A stretch of 64,000 nucleotides of DNA from Autumnicola musiva (GCF_031846585.1 NZ_JAVRHK010000006.1:1-64000); one strand, 5' to 3'. Positions 22,464 through 31,060 are shown, counted from the stretch's first letter. Translations and numbers: made by a program. Notes: generated by a model not told the origin, from the sequence alone.

Positions 22464-24731
22464 TTATATATTCCAGAGGAGCGAAACCATTATATTTCTG
22501 CCAATATTGGAGATGTTATCCTGTTTAAGACGGGAAAGGTGTGAAATATAATCTTTATTAAGCAGGTTATTTCCGCTAATATTTATTTCTACCATAGAAC
22601 CTCCCAGATTCACTTTTCCTCCAAAACCTGCTCCAAGCAGGTTGTAACCTTCAGTTTCAGATTCAAAAATATTAATATTTTTCTTGTCAAAAACGCTTCT
22701 CAATCTCAGGAAAGCATATTTATTCTGGAAAAATCCTTCCTCTTCAAACTCTACACGAAAGGTATTGGTAAGGGAGTTTGCCGGAATAAGAGGCAGGTAT
22801 TCGTCACTGGAAAGTTTACCGGTTACTGTTTCAAAACTGCTTTCAAAATGCAGCCAGTCTAATGGATGGGGGTGGAGGTGAAATCCCAGTTCTCCTCCGT
22901 AAAGATTTGCATTATCCTGAAAGTAATAGAAAACCTGCTCTCCATCTATAACATCTTCAGAGGGGCTAATAAATATATAATCGTTAATAGAATTGTGAAA
23001 AGCATTAGCAAAAGCTTCAAAATGCCTGTTGCGCCATTCCAGTGAAAGGTCCACCTGGAAGTTCTGTTCGTTGCTTAAACTTGCATTTCCTACTTCGTAG
23101 CGGTTTGCACCATTATGCGTTCCATTAGAGGTTAATTCAGCTAAATTTGGAGCACGAAATCCACTGGCCAGATTGAGTCTGACTGCAAACTTTTTTAAAG
23201 GCTGATATTTAATTCCAAATGCACCATTCAGGCTGTTGAAGTTCCTGTCCAATCCTGTGGCAGTTCCTTCTGCAGATTCATAAGAAATACTTTTAAGGCT
23301 TCTTTTGTCATACCGGATTCCTCCCTGAAAATCCCAATTTTCAAGATGGTAATGAGTGGTACCAAAAATTCCAAAATCTACTGTTTCAGCATCAGGAATT
23401 AATATTTCTTCACCAAAATTTGAATTGGTCTGGTGCATTCCCTGTACACCAAATATAGTTTCAAAATTGCCTGTTTCAGGAAGGTTATACTTCAAATTAT
23501 AACTTAGGGTTTCCAGGTGCATCTCCAGGGCGGGATGCTCTCCCGGCAGTTCTTCTTCATGCTCCTGGTGCTCTTCCTCCTCATCATGACCTTCTTCGTC
23601 ATGATGATGGTCTTCAAATTCTTTCCTGTTATTAAACTGGTAGCCGACTTTCAGATCCAGACTGGAATTTGGCAAAAACAGCCTGTTTTCAAGGCTCACT
23701 ATATGATTGTCGATTTCCTGGTAAGGGAGAAGATGCAGTTCTTTATCAGTATTTTGAACACCAATTTCCTCAGGAATACCAATATTAGACCTGTTGTAGT
23801 TATACCTTAAATCGGCTTTATATTTTGAGTCCTGATATCCTATTCCGGCTTTAAGGTCTTTTTCATTAAAACGGGTATTGGTTACCCTTTGGCCATCACC
23901 CGTTTCATAATCGCTATGAGCGGCATAACTTCCACGTGCCAGAAATTTAAGTTTTTCACCCGATGTTTTAGCCATTGCACTTCCCTGATAGCCCAGGGTG
24001 TTACTAAAGTAATCACCACTAAATTCAGCCTGTGTATTATTTGCTGAAGCATAAGACTCAGGATTAAGGTAAAGAACGCCACCAATGGCATCGCTTCCAT
24101 AGAGCAGGGAGGCAGGACCTTTTATAACTTCCACGCTGCCTATACCTTTTGAACTAATGCCCAAACCATGTTCGTCTCCGTACTGCTGATTTTCAAGCCT
24201 CACTCCCTGAGTATAAACAAGCACCCGGTTGGAGCTAAGACCTCTAATAACCGGTTTTCCAATCCCAACTCCCGTGGTAAGGCTCTCCACTCCGGCAATT
24301 TGGGTTATTCCATCAGCTAATGTTACTGCTCCTTTACGATTTAATTCAGAAACGCTTTCTCGCTCTACTTTCATTACGTTCTCGCTCTGAAGCTGATGGA
24401 ATGGTGTAGAAATAATAACTTCTTCCATCTCTATGGCAGAAGGTGATATCTGAAATTCCAGTGCTTCAGAAGGAATCCGGATGTCTCGTGAAAAAGAGCT
24501 GTATCCAATTGAAGAAATAAGAAGATTATAATTTCCTTCCGGAAGATTTTTAAAAGTAAAATTTCCATCAAGGTCTGTTACAGTGCCTTTATCAAGTTGT
24601 GGAAAATACACGTTAGCACTAAATACGGGTTCCCCCGTTTCGGCATCCATTACAGAGCCGGAAAGCTCATTTTGTGCATATATATGAGGAGTGACTGCCA
24701 AAAGCAGTACAAGTATAATATTAACTTTCAT
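22464..24731 (-). CDS. TonB-dependent receptor with His/Glu-rich loop
   Basis: A 755-residue outer-membrane receptor. It has a signal peptide (residues 1-19), a CarboxypepD_reg-like beta-sandwich (about 22-100; SGSVMDAETGEPVFSANVYF), a plug domain (about 120-225, with VIRGLSSNRVLVYTQGVRLENQQYGDEHG and IEVIKGPASLLYGSDAIGGV), and a barrel to the C-terminus. In the barrel, residues 371-405 form a His/Asp/Glu-rich segment with eight His, as in zinc receptors of the ZnuD type. A small exported His/Cys-rich protein lies just upstream on the same strand. Zinc or copper uptake is the best inference. No SusD partner is present. Confidence 0.88.
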   Translation of the reverse strand: MKVNIILVLLLAVTPHIYAQNELSGSVMDAETGEPVFSANVYFPQLDKGTVTDLDGNFTFKNLPEGNYNLLISSIGYSSFSRDIRIPSEALEFQISPSAIEMEEVIISTPFHQLQSENVMKVERESVSELNRKGAVTLADGITQIAGVESLTTGVGIGKPVIRGLSSNRVLVYTQGVRLENQQYGDEHGLGISSKGIGSVEVIKGPASLLYGSDAIGGVLYLNPESYASANNTQAEFSGDYFSNTLGYQGSAMAKTSGEKLKFLARGSYAAHSDYETGDGQRVTNTRFNEKDLKAGIGYQDSKYKADLRYNYNRSNIGIPEEIGVQNTDKELHLLPYQEIDNHIVSLENRLFLPNSSLDLKVGYQFNNRKEFEDHHHDEEGHDEEEEHQEHEEELPGEHPALEMHLETLSYNLKYNLPETGNFETIFGVQGMHQTNSNFGEEILIPDAETVDFGIFGTTHYHLENWDFQGGIRYDKRSLKSISYESAEGTATGLDRNFNSLNGAFGIKYQPLKKFAVRLNLASGFRAPNLAELTSNGTHNGANRYEVGNASLSNEQNFQVDLSLEWRNRHFEAFANAFHNSINDYIFISPSEDVIDGEQVFYYFQDNANLYGGELGFHLHPHPLDWLHFESSFETVTGKLSSDEYLPLIPANSLTNTFRVEFEEEGFFQNKYAFLRLRSVFDKKNINIFESETEGYNLLGAGFGGKVNLGGSMVEINISGNNLLNKDYISHLSRLKQDNISNIGRNIMVSLLWNI

Positions 24732-24784
24732 TTGAATTTATTAAATGATTTATTTATTCTTCTTAAGAAGAAGATTAAGCGGAC

Positions 24785-25102
24785 CTAGGCTGAATAGGGC
24801 GGCCCCCGCAATACAAAGCCAAGGCTTTGATAATCATCTAAAAAATAGTAGAAACTGAAAATTTGTTTTTCCTGAACAGAAATTTCCACCGGCTCAAAAC
24901 GTAAGAACCCGATTTGTAAGGCCGGTGTTTTGTGAAACTTGTATAATTTACAATCTAATGGTTTTGCATGATAATGGCTGGTAGCATAATGATCGCAAAG
25001 CTCATGCTCATGGCCTAGAAAAGTATGAGTAAAACCTGCTATTGAAGGCAGCATTATGAGAAAAGCTGTACATATAATAAATATGTTCCTTAAATCCTTC
25101 AA
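24785..25102 (-). CDS. Small exported His/Cys-rich protein
   Basis: A 105-residue protein with an N-terminal signal or anchor helix (about residues 7-23) and a cluster of possible metal ligands right after it: His26, 31, 33, Cys36, His38, 43, 45, Cys51 and His57. The C-terminal half is aromatic (FSFYYFLDDYQS) and ends in LRGPP-type sequence typical of a small flavobacterial family often found next to TonB receptors. It lies 53 bp upstream of the His-rich receptor gene and 1 bp after the DUF6787-like gene. A periplasmic metal-binding accessory is inferred; no characterised homologue is known to me. Confidence 0.65.
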   Translation of the reverse strand: MKDLRNIFIICTAFLIMLPSIAGFTHTFLGHEHELCDHYATSHYHAKPLDCKLYKFHKTPALQIGFLRFEPVEISVQEKQIFSFYYFLDDYQSLGFVLRGPPYSA

Positions 25103-25103
25103 A

Positions 25104-25409
25104 TTATAATTTCAGTAATTTTCCCATCCCCATCCGGTTAAGCATCTTTTTTTCAAATGCCCAAAAGAACCGGAATTGTCCAAACAACCATCCAAATGAT
25201 ATTAAAAGTACCTGGTAAATAGGGAATATTAGCAATATTCGTAAGGTCCAGTAAACAAACCAATGTGAGGATTCAGGATAAAGTCCAATGAATTCCACTA
25301 GAGGACCGGCAAGTTTCATAGAAGTAGAACCAGTAACTGCAAAAACCAGAAGAATCACTAGAATCTGCCAGTTAGAATTTATTCCCCATCGCGTTTTCAG
25401 TTTTTTCAT
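25104..25409 (-). CDS. DUF6787-like small membrane protein
   Basis: A 101-residue membrane protein with two hydrophobic helices (about residues 14-32 and 51-75), starting KKLKTRWGINSNWQ and containing RILLIFPIYQVLLISFGWLFGQFRFFWAFEKKML, which is highly conserved in Flavobacteriia (DUF6787 by my recollection). No catalytic motif. It is the first gene of an apparent three-gene unit with the His/Cys-rich protein and the TonB receptor; the gap to the next gene is one base. Confidence 0.65.
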   Translation of the reverse strand: MKKLKTRWGINSNWQILVILLVFAVTGSTSMKLAGPLVEFIGLYPESSHWFVYWTLRILLIFPIYQVLLISFGWLFGQFRFFWAFEKKMLNRMGMGKLLKL

Positions 25410-25961
25410 GTTGCGAATATATTAAAAACCAGATAGAAATTGAGAAAGAGGGAAATTTATGTTGCCTGCAAACTTTAATGCATGATGAAGAAATTAGCTA
25501 TTTTTCTTATACCGGGAACGGGAACTGAAGGGTTATTTTTTATTGCTTTTGTATCAAAGCCTTCTTATATAATTTTGGAATATTGCAGTTCTCAATATTG
25601 TAGACTAATTATGCTTTAACTATAATTTGCAGAAGAGATAATTTTTTACTCGCTGGATAATGTTAATTATATAATGTCAAAAACACTTGATATATTTTTG
25701 CCTGATGAAGGCAGAATTTTGGAGGGGTAGCATATTTGGGGAGTGCTACCTCTCATTTAGATAAATATCAAAAAGTATTTAAAAGCCAGATTGTAAAAAA
25801 TATATCCTTAAAAATTGTTAATGAATTATTTTTTAACGGATATAGGTTAAATTATGCTAAATCACTTTAATATTTTTATAAATATTTATTAATTTAAATC
25901 TGTAGGATTTTTCTTATAAATATTATGTGTTAATTTTCCGCTAATCAACCGGCCTTACAAA
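25410..25961. other. Long AT-rich intergenic region
   Basis: About 550 nt without a convincing protein gene. It contains an isolated promoter-like TATTTTTG (25693-25700) and a strong hairpin (25722-25754), both listed separately, and two near-identical AATATTGyAG direct repeats near 25577-25600. The rest is low-complexity AT-rich DNA. Confidence 0.5.
25693..25754 (+). ncRNA. Candidate structured RNA: -7 box followed by 11-bp hairpin
   Basis: A TATTTTTG -7-like box (25693-25700) is followed 21 nt later by GAGGGGTAGCA (25722-25732) and TGCTACCTCTC (25744-25754), which pair over 11 positions with one G:U and an 11-nt G-rich loop. The stem lacks a trailing U run, so it is not an ordinary terminator, and no gene ends or starts nearby. 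It may be a small RNA or an operator. The -33 element is weak, so expression is uncertain. Confidence 0.3.
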
Positions 25962-26081
25962 ATGCATTTACAGTTAACATTTTTTCATTTTTTTCTAATA
26001 GCTATCGCTGTTGCAGCTATTATTACATGCATTCTTTTATTTCTTCATTTAAAAAGAAAAAGAAGAAGGGGGAGAAATTAG
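25962..26081 (+). CDS. Possible 39-residue single-helix membrane peptide
   Basis: An ATG-initiated frame of 39 codons ends at TAG 26079-26081. The product has a hydrophobic helix of about 20 residues (FFLIAIAVAAIITCILLFL) followed by a strongly basic tail (LKRKRRRGRN), a classic topology for a small inner-membrane peptide with its tail in the cytoplasm. No Shine-Dalgarno or -7 box was found in front. It could be chance coding in AT-rich DNA, but the amphipathic split is suggestive. Confidence 0.35.
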   Translation: MHLQLTFFHFFLIAIAVAAIITCILLFLHLKRKRRRGRN

Positions 26082-26149
26082 TGAAATTCAGAGTTCAAAA
26101 TTTATTGTAGGAATTATATTAATAATCTTATGCTGGCAGTTTAAAACTT

Positions 26150-26572
26150 TTAAATCCTTGTGGGTACTATAAATCGCTGATTATATTGCCGACTGAAATA
26201 CACAAAGTAATTATAAAGAAGATAATTCACCTCATATCCGTAATCTATCTGTCGCTCATAATTGATCTCATTTACGTATAAACTCGGGTTGTATCGTTGA
26301 GGTTGGCGCACGCGGCTATTATATTCAGTTACCAGCTGGCTGTTTTTTGTTTCCAGGTATTGTTGGGAATAATATCCTTCAGGTTTTGCTATGGAATTTA
26401 TAAAGAGATTAAAGCCTGGCTCAATAATTATAATTTCGTATTCAAGGCTGTCATTTGCAATACGAACCGTGTCATTTTCAGCATTCGCCACCCGATCAGA
26501 TCGGAGGCTCCTGTTCCCGCCACAACTATATATAAATACAGCCAGCAAAAAAATATAAATAAAATTTTTCAT
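26150..26572 (-). CDS. DUF6146-type lipoprotein
   Basis: A 140-residue lipoprotein. The signal peptide ends at the lipobox IYSC with Cys17 as the acylated residue. The mature domain has the conserved pattern YEIIIIEPGFNLFINSIAKP, GYYSQQYLE, and RYNPSLYVNEINYERQIDYGYEVNYLLYNYFVYF, characteristic of a Bacteroidota family I know as DUF6146. Many aromatic residues suggest a beta-rich surface domain. Function is unknown. It is 40 bp downstream of the DUF937 gene on the same strand and may be cotranscribed with it. Confidence 0.75.
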   Translation of the reverse strand: MKNFIYIFLLAVFIYSCGGNRSLRSDRVANAENDTVRIANDSLEYEIIIIEPGFNLFINSIAKPEGYYSQQYLETKNSQLVTEYNSRVRQPQRYNPSLYVNEINYERQIDYGYEVNYLLYNYFVYFSRQYNQRFIVPTRI

Positions 26573-26611
26573 TGATTTATTTTAAAATTGCTTTTCAAAA
26601 ACTGTTCCTTT

Positions 26612-27235
26612 TTATTTTCCCCCGGTAAATCCTTTTAGAACACTATCACCTTTTTTTCCGCCTTTGCCGCCACCAATGACCATTCCTCTTACATCATCTA
26701 TAACGTTAGCATCTTCATCCCTATTTGATAAACTTTCTACGAAAGAAGATTCGTGTGCAGCACTTGATCCTAATACAGAACCTATTAATCCCGATAATCC
26801 TGAAGCTTTTACTTTGTCTTTCCGTTTTTGGCTGCCAAGCAAGTTCATGATTACTGGAGTAGCTAAACTAAAAATTTTTCCAACGTCTTCTTTATGAAGA
26901 TGGAGGGTAGAAGCTAAAAAGCTCTCTATATTTCCTCTTTTGTTTCCCATCAAATGATGTAGAATTTTTTCTCCTTCTTCGCTTAATTTCTCTGTTTCAG
27001 AATTCTTGAGGCTGTTTAGAAGCTGACCGTCGTGTTTATCAGTATCTAAAGCTTTATTGAGTTTTTCTACCTTTTTAGGATCTTCAGAACTGTTCTTTAA
27101 AATCCCCAGTATTATAGGCATTGTCATTCCAAGGGCTGTTACAGCTTTTTCTTTCTCCACGCCTGTAGTTTCAGTTATTTTACCAATAAGCTGCTCTCCT
27201 GTAGTGGTATTTAAAATATCAAGTATTGAAGCCAT
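26612..27235 (-). CDS. DUF937 (YidB-like) protein
   Basis: A 207-residue protein of the DUF937 family. Residues 1-60 hold MASILDILNTTTGEQLIGKI and ALGMTMPIILGILKN, a typical helical start, and the middle has FSLATPVIMNLLGSQKR, the repeated four-helix unit of the family. The last third is Gly/Ser-rich and ends in the low-complexity GGGKGGKKGD segment, probably disordered. No signal peptide. Function is unknown. Confidence 0.78.
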   Translation of the reverse strand: MASILDILNTTTGEQLIGKITETTGVEKEKAVTALGMTMPIILGILKNSSEDPKKVEKLNKALDTDKHDGQLLNSLKNSETEKLSEEGEKILHHLMGNKRGNIESFLASTLHLHKEDVGKIFSLATPVIMNLLGSQKRKDKVKASGLSGLIGSVLGSSAAHESSFVESLSNRDEDANVIDDVRGMVIGGGKGGKKGDSVLKGFTGGK

Positions 27236-27353
27236 ATTAAGATTTTATAATGAGACTTTAATTTAGACCTTTCTGTATAAAAATACCGTTAAAGAAATAT
27301 TACAAGAATCGAGGTGGATCTAAAATTTCTATCGTACCCCATATTTACTGTAT

Positions 27354-28319
27354 TTATATTTCATCCTGAAGTATAGCAGTTATCTTTTCAGCCAACTCCA
27401 CATTTATCCTTTCCCGGGTTTCTATTGTTATGCCACCAGTACGGGGGCTTAAAGAAACCTTTTCATTCATTAGAAGTTTGATTCCCGGTGAAGGTTCATT
27501 TTTAAAAGCATCCAGGCCTGCAAAGGCAAGTTTTCCTTTTTCGAGGGCTTCCAGCAATGCATCCTCATCTATTATTCCTCCCCGGGAGGTGTTAATAATA
27601 CCTGCACCGTCTTTCATGGCATTAATTTCTACTTCACCTATGAGAGGTTCTTTTTGTTTTTGGGCAGAAATATGAAGTGTGATAAAATCAGATTGCCTTA
27701 TAACCTGATGTAATGGTTCTGTTTTAACGGGAATACTAATATTTTGATGGCCAAAAAATTCAAGTTGAATATTTTCTTCACGTACAGTCTCATCACTTGC
27801 AATCACTTTCATTCCCAGTCCAAGAGCAACTTTTGCCACTTCCTGGCCAATTTTCCCAAAACCAATAATTCCTAATGTTTTTCCTCTTAACTCCCTGCCG
27901 CCTGCATAGGATTTCCTCAAATCTTTAAATCTCATATCACCTTCCAGTGGCATATTCCTATTGGCGTCATGTAGAAATCGGATTCCGCTAAAGAGATGGG
28001 CAAAAACAAGTTCGGCCACAGCAGTGACAGAAGCAAAAGGAGTGTTTACAACCGTAACATCTTTATTCTGCGCATATTTTAAATCAATATTGCTGAAACC
28101 GCTACCGCCACGGCCAATTATTTTAAGTCCCGGGCAGGCATCAATAAAGTCTTTTCCAATTACCGTGTTACTACCTGTTATAATTGCAACAACCTGATTT
28201 TGATTAATAAAATCCGGAAGTTGCTCACTGGCTACTTTTTTATTCAGTACTTCAAAACCAGCCTTTTTAAAAATCTGCACACCTTTTTCCGAAATACCAT
28301 TAATTGCTAATACCTTCAT
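27354..28319 (-). CDS. serA: D-3-phosphoglycerate dehydrogenase-like protein, catalytic His replaced by Arg
   Basis: A 321-residue short-form 2-hydroxyacid dehydrogenase next to serC, so its expected job is 3-phosphoglycerate oxidation in serine synthesis. The NAD domain has GIIGFGKIGQE at about residues 150-160, and Arg246 (NTSRGG) and Glu275 (KNEPSP) of the catalytic triad are in place. The usual PHIG motif with the catalytic His reads SPRTGG, so position 293 is Arg (codon CGT, one transition from CAT). The substrate-binding loop also departs from family consensus (GGSGFSNID for GGVGMDNID). No ACT domain. It may be inactive or have an altered reaction. Confidence 0.85.
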   Translation of the reverse strand: MKVLAINGISEKGVQIFKKAGFEVLNKKVASEQLPDFINQNQVVAIITGSNTVIGKDFIDACPGLKIIGRGGSGFSNIDLKYAQNKDVTVVNTPFASVTAVAELVFAHLFSGIRFLHDANRNMPLEGDMRFKDLRKSYAGGRELRGKTLGIIGFGKIGQEVAKVALGLGMKVIASDETVREENIQLEFFGHQNISIPVKTEPLHQVIRQSDFITLHISAQKQKEPLIGEVEINAMKDGAGIINTSRGGIIDEDALLEALEKGKLAFAGLDAFKNEPSPGIKLLMNEKVSLSPRTGGITIETRERINVELAEKITAILQDEI

Positions 28320-28346
28320 ATTGTCTTTTTTGCTGAATATTCTCTG

Positions 28347-29411
28347 TCAGGCTTTTTTCTCCAGTTCCTGCATTACATCCACAACCACTTGTACACTTTC
28401 AAGAGAAAGTGCATTATACATTGAAGCTCTGTAGCCGCCAACACTTCGATGTCCGCTAAGGCCGTTTACATTAGCTTTTTTCCACATTTTATCAAAGATT
28501 TCTTGTTTACTTTCATCTGTAAGATTAAAAGTGGCATTCATGGCAGAACGATCTTCAACGGCAGCAAATCCTTTAAACAGAGGATTCCGGTCTATTTCAT
28601 TATATATGAGCCCGGCTTTTTCGCTATTTTTCCGCTCCATAGCTTTGATGCCTCCGTTCGCTTTTATCCATCGCAGGGTAAGCAGTGAAACATACACAGC
28701 ATATACCGGCGGAGTATTGAACATACTCTCTTTTTCTATATGTACTTTATAATCCATCATAGAGGGAATATCGCGTTCCATCCTGCCCAAAACTTCTTCT
28801 TTTATCGCCACCAGGGTAGCCCCTGCAGGACCCATATTTTTTTGAGCCCCTGCGTAAATAACATCAAATTGAGAAAAGTCCAATTCTCTTGAAAAAATAT
28901 CACTACTCATATCGCAGATCATGGGAACTGAAACCTTAGGGAAACTTTTTATCTGGGTACCAAAGATGGTGTTGTTACTGGTGCAATGAAAATAATCCAC
29001 ATCTTCATTAACGGAATAATCTTTTGGGATGTAGCTGAAATTTTTATCTTTAGAAGAAGCTACCTCGATTACCTCTCCAAAGAGTTTTGCTTCTTTTATT
29101 GCTTTGGAAGACCAGGTTCCTGTATTCAAATAGACTGCTTTTTTGTTCAGAAGGTTATAGGCTGTCATAAGAAATTGCATACTGGCGCCACCGTGAAGGA
29201 ATAGTGCTTTATAGCCTTTATTCTGAAGGTTAAGCAGTTCCAGAGCCAGTTCTCTGGCTTCTTCCATCACATTTACAAAAGCAGTGCTGCGATGGGAAAT
29301 TTCCAGTATAGATAATCCAGAATTATCAAAATCGAGAATAGCCTGAGAAGCCTGTTGGAAAACTTCCTCAGGGAGAATGCAGGGACCTGCACTAAAATTA
29401 TGTTTTTTCAT
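28347..29411 (-). CDS. serC: Phosphoserine aminotransferase
   Basis: A 354-residue fold-type I PLP enzyme converting 3-phosphohydroxypyruvate and glutamate to phosphoserine; it also serves pyridoxine synthesis in some bacteria. The N-terminal NFSAGPCILPEEV, SILEISHRS, LFLHGGASMQF, the Schiff-base Lys in YAGAQKNMGPAG, and the C-terminal GHRSVGGYRASMYNAL are all family signatures. Length is typical. It lies 27 bp upstream of the serA-like gene on the same strand, forming a serC-serA pair. Confidence 0.96.
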   Translation of the reverse strand: MKKHNFSAGPCILPEEVFQQASQAILDFDNSGLSILEISHRSTAFVNVMEEARELALELLNLQNKGYKALFLHGGASMQFLMTAYNLLNKKAVYLNTGTWSSKAIKEAKLFGEVIEVASSKDKNFSYIPKDYSVNEDVDYFHCTSNNTIFGTQIKSFPKVSVPMICDMSSDIFSRELDFSQFDVIYAGAQKNMGPAGATLVAIKEEVLGRMERDIPSMMDYKVHIEKESMFNTPPVYAVYVSLLTLRWIKANGGIKAMERKNSEKAGLIYNEIDRNPLFKGFAAVEDRSAMNATFNLTDESKQEIFDKMWKKANVNGLSGHRSVGGYRASMYNALSLESVQVVVDVMQELEKKA

Positions 29412-29484
29412 AAAAGAACCGGTTAATCATGTATGGCAAAGATGCTAAATTTTAAAGGGAATTACTATTATATAATACCCGTTA

Positions 29485-30549
29485 TCAGTCAAGATTCAGC
29501 AGAAAAGATATGGTATCTACATTATCGGCATAATCCCATAATTCAGGTTGTTGTGTTTTACCAAACAATATTTCATTTTCCATAAATTCGCTTGCCACCA
29601 CGCACTGGATTTTTTCTTCATCCTGCTGAAGTTTTTTCTGAAGCTCTTCTTCAGAGGAATATCTTTCGTAAAAAAGAGATGCGATGGGGGAGCCAAAACT
29701 TTTATCCTCTTTCAGTATTAAAAATCCATTTTCCAGAAGCTTAAATTCACTCATAAGGTAAACCGCTTTATTATAATCGTAATTATTGGAATACTTCGCA
29801 TGATTGATAGTCTCTCTCCATTGGTACATGGCCTGGAAAAATTTATCAAAATCATAATTTTCAGGAACATAGATTTTTGAAACATTCCGGCAGCCGAGTC
29901 CATAGTACCTAAAGATATCATTACTTAGCGCTTCCAGTTGTTCCTTACTTTCTTTTCCTGTTAATACGGCTACGGAATTCCGGTTTTTACGGATAATGCT
30001 TTTCTTATTTCTGAAATAGTATTCAAAATAACGGGAAGTGTTATTACTTCCGGTAGCTATAACAGCATCAAAATTTTGCAATTTATCTTCAGTAAACTGA
30101 ATGAAATTTTTGAATTCCGGATTTAGAAAAAATAGATATTCAGCTAATACCGGCAGTAACTGTTTATCGTTTCCTGAAGGTTTTACCAGTACTTTATGAC
30201 CAGCCATAAGAACAGATATAAAATCGTGAAATCCTACCAGGGGGATATTTCCCGCCATTATCACAGCTACTGTTTTGGGGGTAGAAAATTTATTAAAATC
30301 ATATTGCGAAATCCATTTTTCAATCTTCTCCTCACTTAGTGCCTTACTCCACTGCTGAAAAGCAAATATCACACTTTCGCGGTTAAACCAGCCGTTATAA
30401 TGTACGGCGGAATCAATCTTTTCATTCATTCTTTTGAATAATTCTTTATTTTCTAATGGCTTTTCTAAGTTTTCTTCAGAAGAATTACTGAATTGCCCCA
30501 TGAATTTTCCAAGTTTTGCAAAATATGATTTTCGTTCGTGGATTCTCAT
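29485..30549 (-). CDS. Acyl-CoA reductase (LuxC-like)
   Basis: A 354-residue protein of the LuxC/acyl-CoA reductase family (aldehyde-dehydrogenase superfamily). Landmarks are TVAVIMAGNIPLVGFHDFISVLMAGHKVLVKPSGND for the nucleotide-binding region, FDAVIATGSNNTSRYFEYYF, and Cys220 in YGLGCRNVSKIYV as the acyl-accepting nucleophile. Family members reduce acyl-CoA to aldehyde, but the true substrate in Bacteroidota is not established and no lux genes are present. It is 73 bp upstream of serC and divergent from a ferredoxin gene, a conserved neighbourhood in this family. Confidence 0.82.
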   Translation of the reverse strand: MRIHERKSYFAKLGKFMGQFSNSSEENLEKPLENKELFKRMNEKIDSAVHYNGWFNRESVIFAFQQWSKALSEEKIEKWISQYDFNKFSTPKTVAVIMAGNIPLVGFHDFISVLMAGHKVLVKPSGNDKQLLPVLAEYLFFLNPEFKNFIQFTEDKLQNFDAVIATGSNNTSRYFEYYFRNKKSIIRKNRNSVAVLTGKESKEQLEALSNDIFRYYGLGCRNVSKIYVPENYDFDKFFQAMYQWRETINHAKYSNNYDYNKAVYLMSEFKLLENGFLILKEDKSFGSPIASLFYERYSSEEELQKKLQQDEEKIQCVVASEFMENEILFGKTQQPELWDYADNVDTISFLLNLD

Positions 30550-30557
30550 TGCCTTAT

Positions 30558-30588
30558 TTGGTTATGAATACGATTGACGTTAAATTTG
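30558..30588 (+). promoter_or_regulatory. Predicted promoter of the ferredoxin gene
   Basis: TTG at 30558-30560 and TAAATTTG at 30581-30588 with 20-nt spacing match the Bacteroidota consensus. The implied 5' UTR is about 90 nt. Confidence 0.6.
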
Positions 30589-30686
30589 TAGCGCGAAATT
30601 AAAATTTACAGTTGGGAAAAACTATTGATTTCCTTAAAAGCTGTTGAGTTTTGATTTGAGGTGATAATTTTCAAATAAAAAGAGCT

Positions 30687-31037
30687 ATGGCAATTGTAAT
30701 AACAGATGAGTGTATAAATTGTGGTGCCTGTGAGCCGGAATGCCCAAACACCGCAATTTACGAAGGAGCTGATGACTGGAGGTATGCTGATGGAACCGAT
30801 CTTGAAGGAGATGTGGTTCTGCCAAATGGAAAATCAGCCAATGCTGAAGAGGCGCAGGAACCTGTAAGTGATGAAATTTATTATATTGTACCAGATAAAT
30901 GTACAGAATGTAAAGGTTTTCACGAAGAACCACAATGTGCGGCAGTTTGTCCTGTTGACTGTTGCGTACCCGATGATGAGCACGTTGAAAGTGAAGAAGA
31001 ATTGTTGGAGAAACAACGATTTATGCACGAAAGCTAG
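30687..31037 (+). CDS. 4Fe-4S dicluster ferredoxin
   Basis: A 116-residue soluble ferredoxin. The first cluster motif is CINCGACEPECP near the N-terminus. The second is CTECKGFHEEPQCAAVCPVDC, an expanded CxxC-x8-CxxxCP form. Between them lies an acidic, Pro-poor insertion of about 40 residues (DDWRYADGTDLEGDVV onwards). Such 2[4Fe-4S] ferredoxins serve as low-potential carriers. The location opposite the acyl-CoA reductase gene suggests but does not prove that it donates electrons in that pathway. It has its own promoter and terminator. Confidence 0.92.
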   Translation: MAIVITDECINCGACEPECPNTAIYEGADDWRYADGTDLEGDVVLPNGKSANAEEAQEPVSDEIYYIVPDKCTECKGFHEEPQCAAVCPVDCCVPDDEHVESEEELLEKQRFMHES

Positions 31038-31060
31038 AAATCCTCTTAATTAATTATTTA

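Noticed and set aside
23517..23810. Open frame opposite the His-rich receptor region
   Set aside because: Shadow of the His/Glu-rich codons on the other strand; no homology or start context.
29485..31037. Bioluminescence (luxC) locus
   Set aside because: Only the acyl-CoA reductase resembles LuxC; no luxA, luxB, luxD or luxE genes are nearby.
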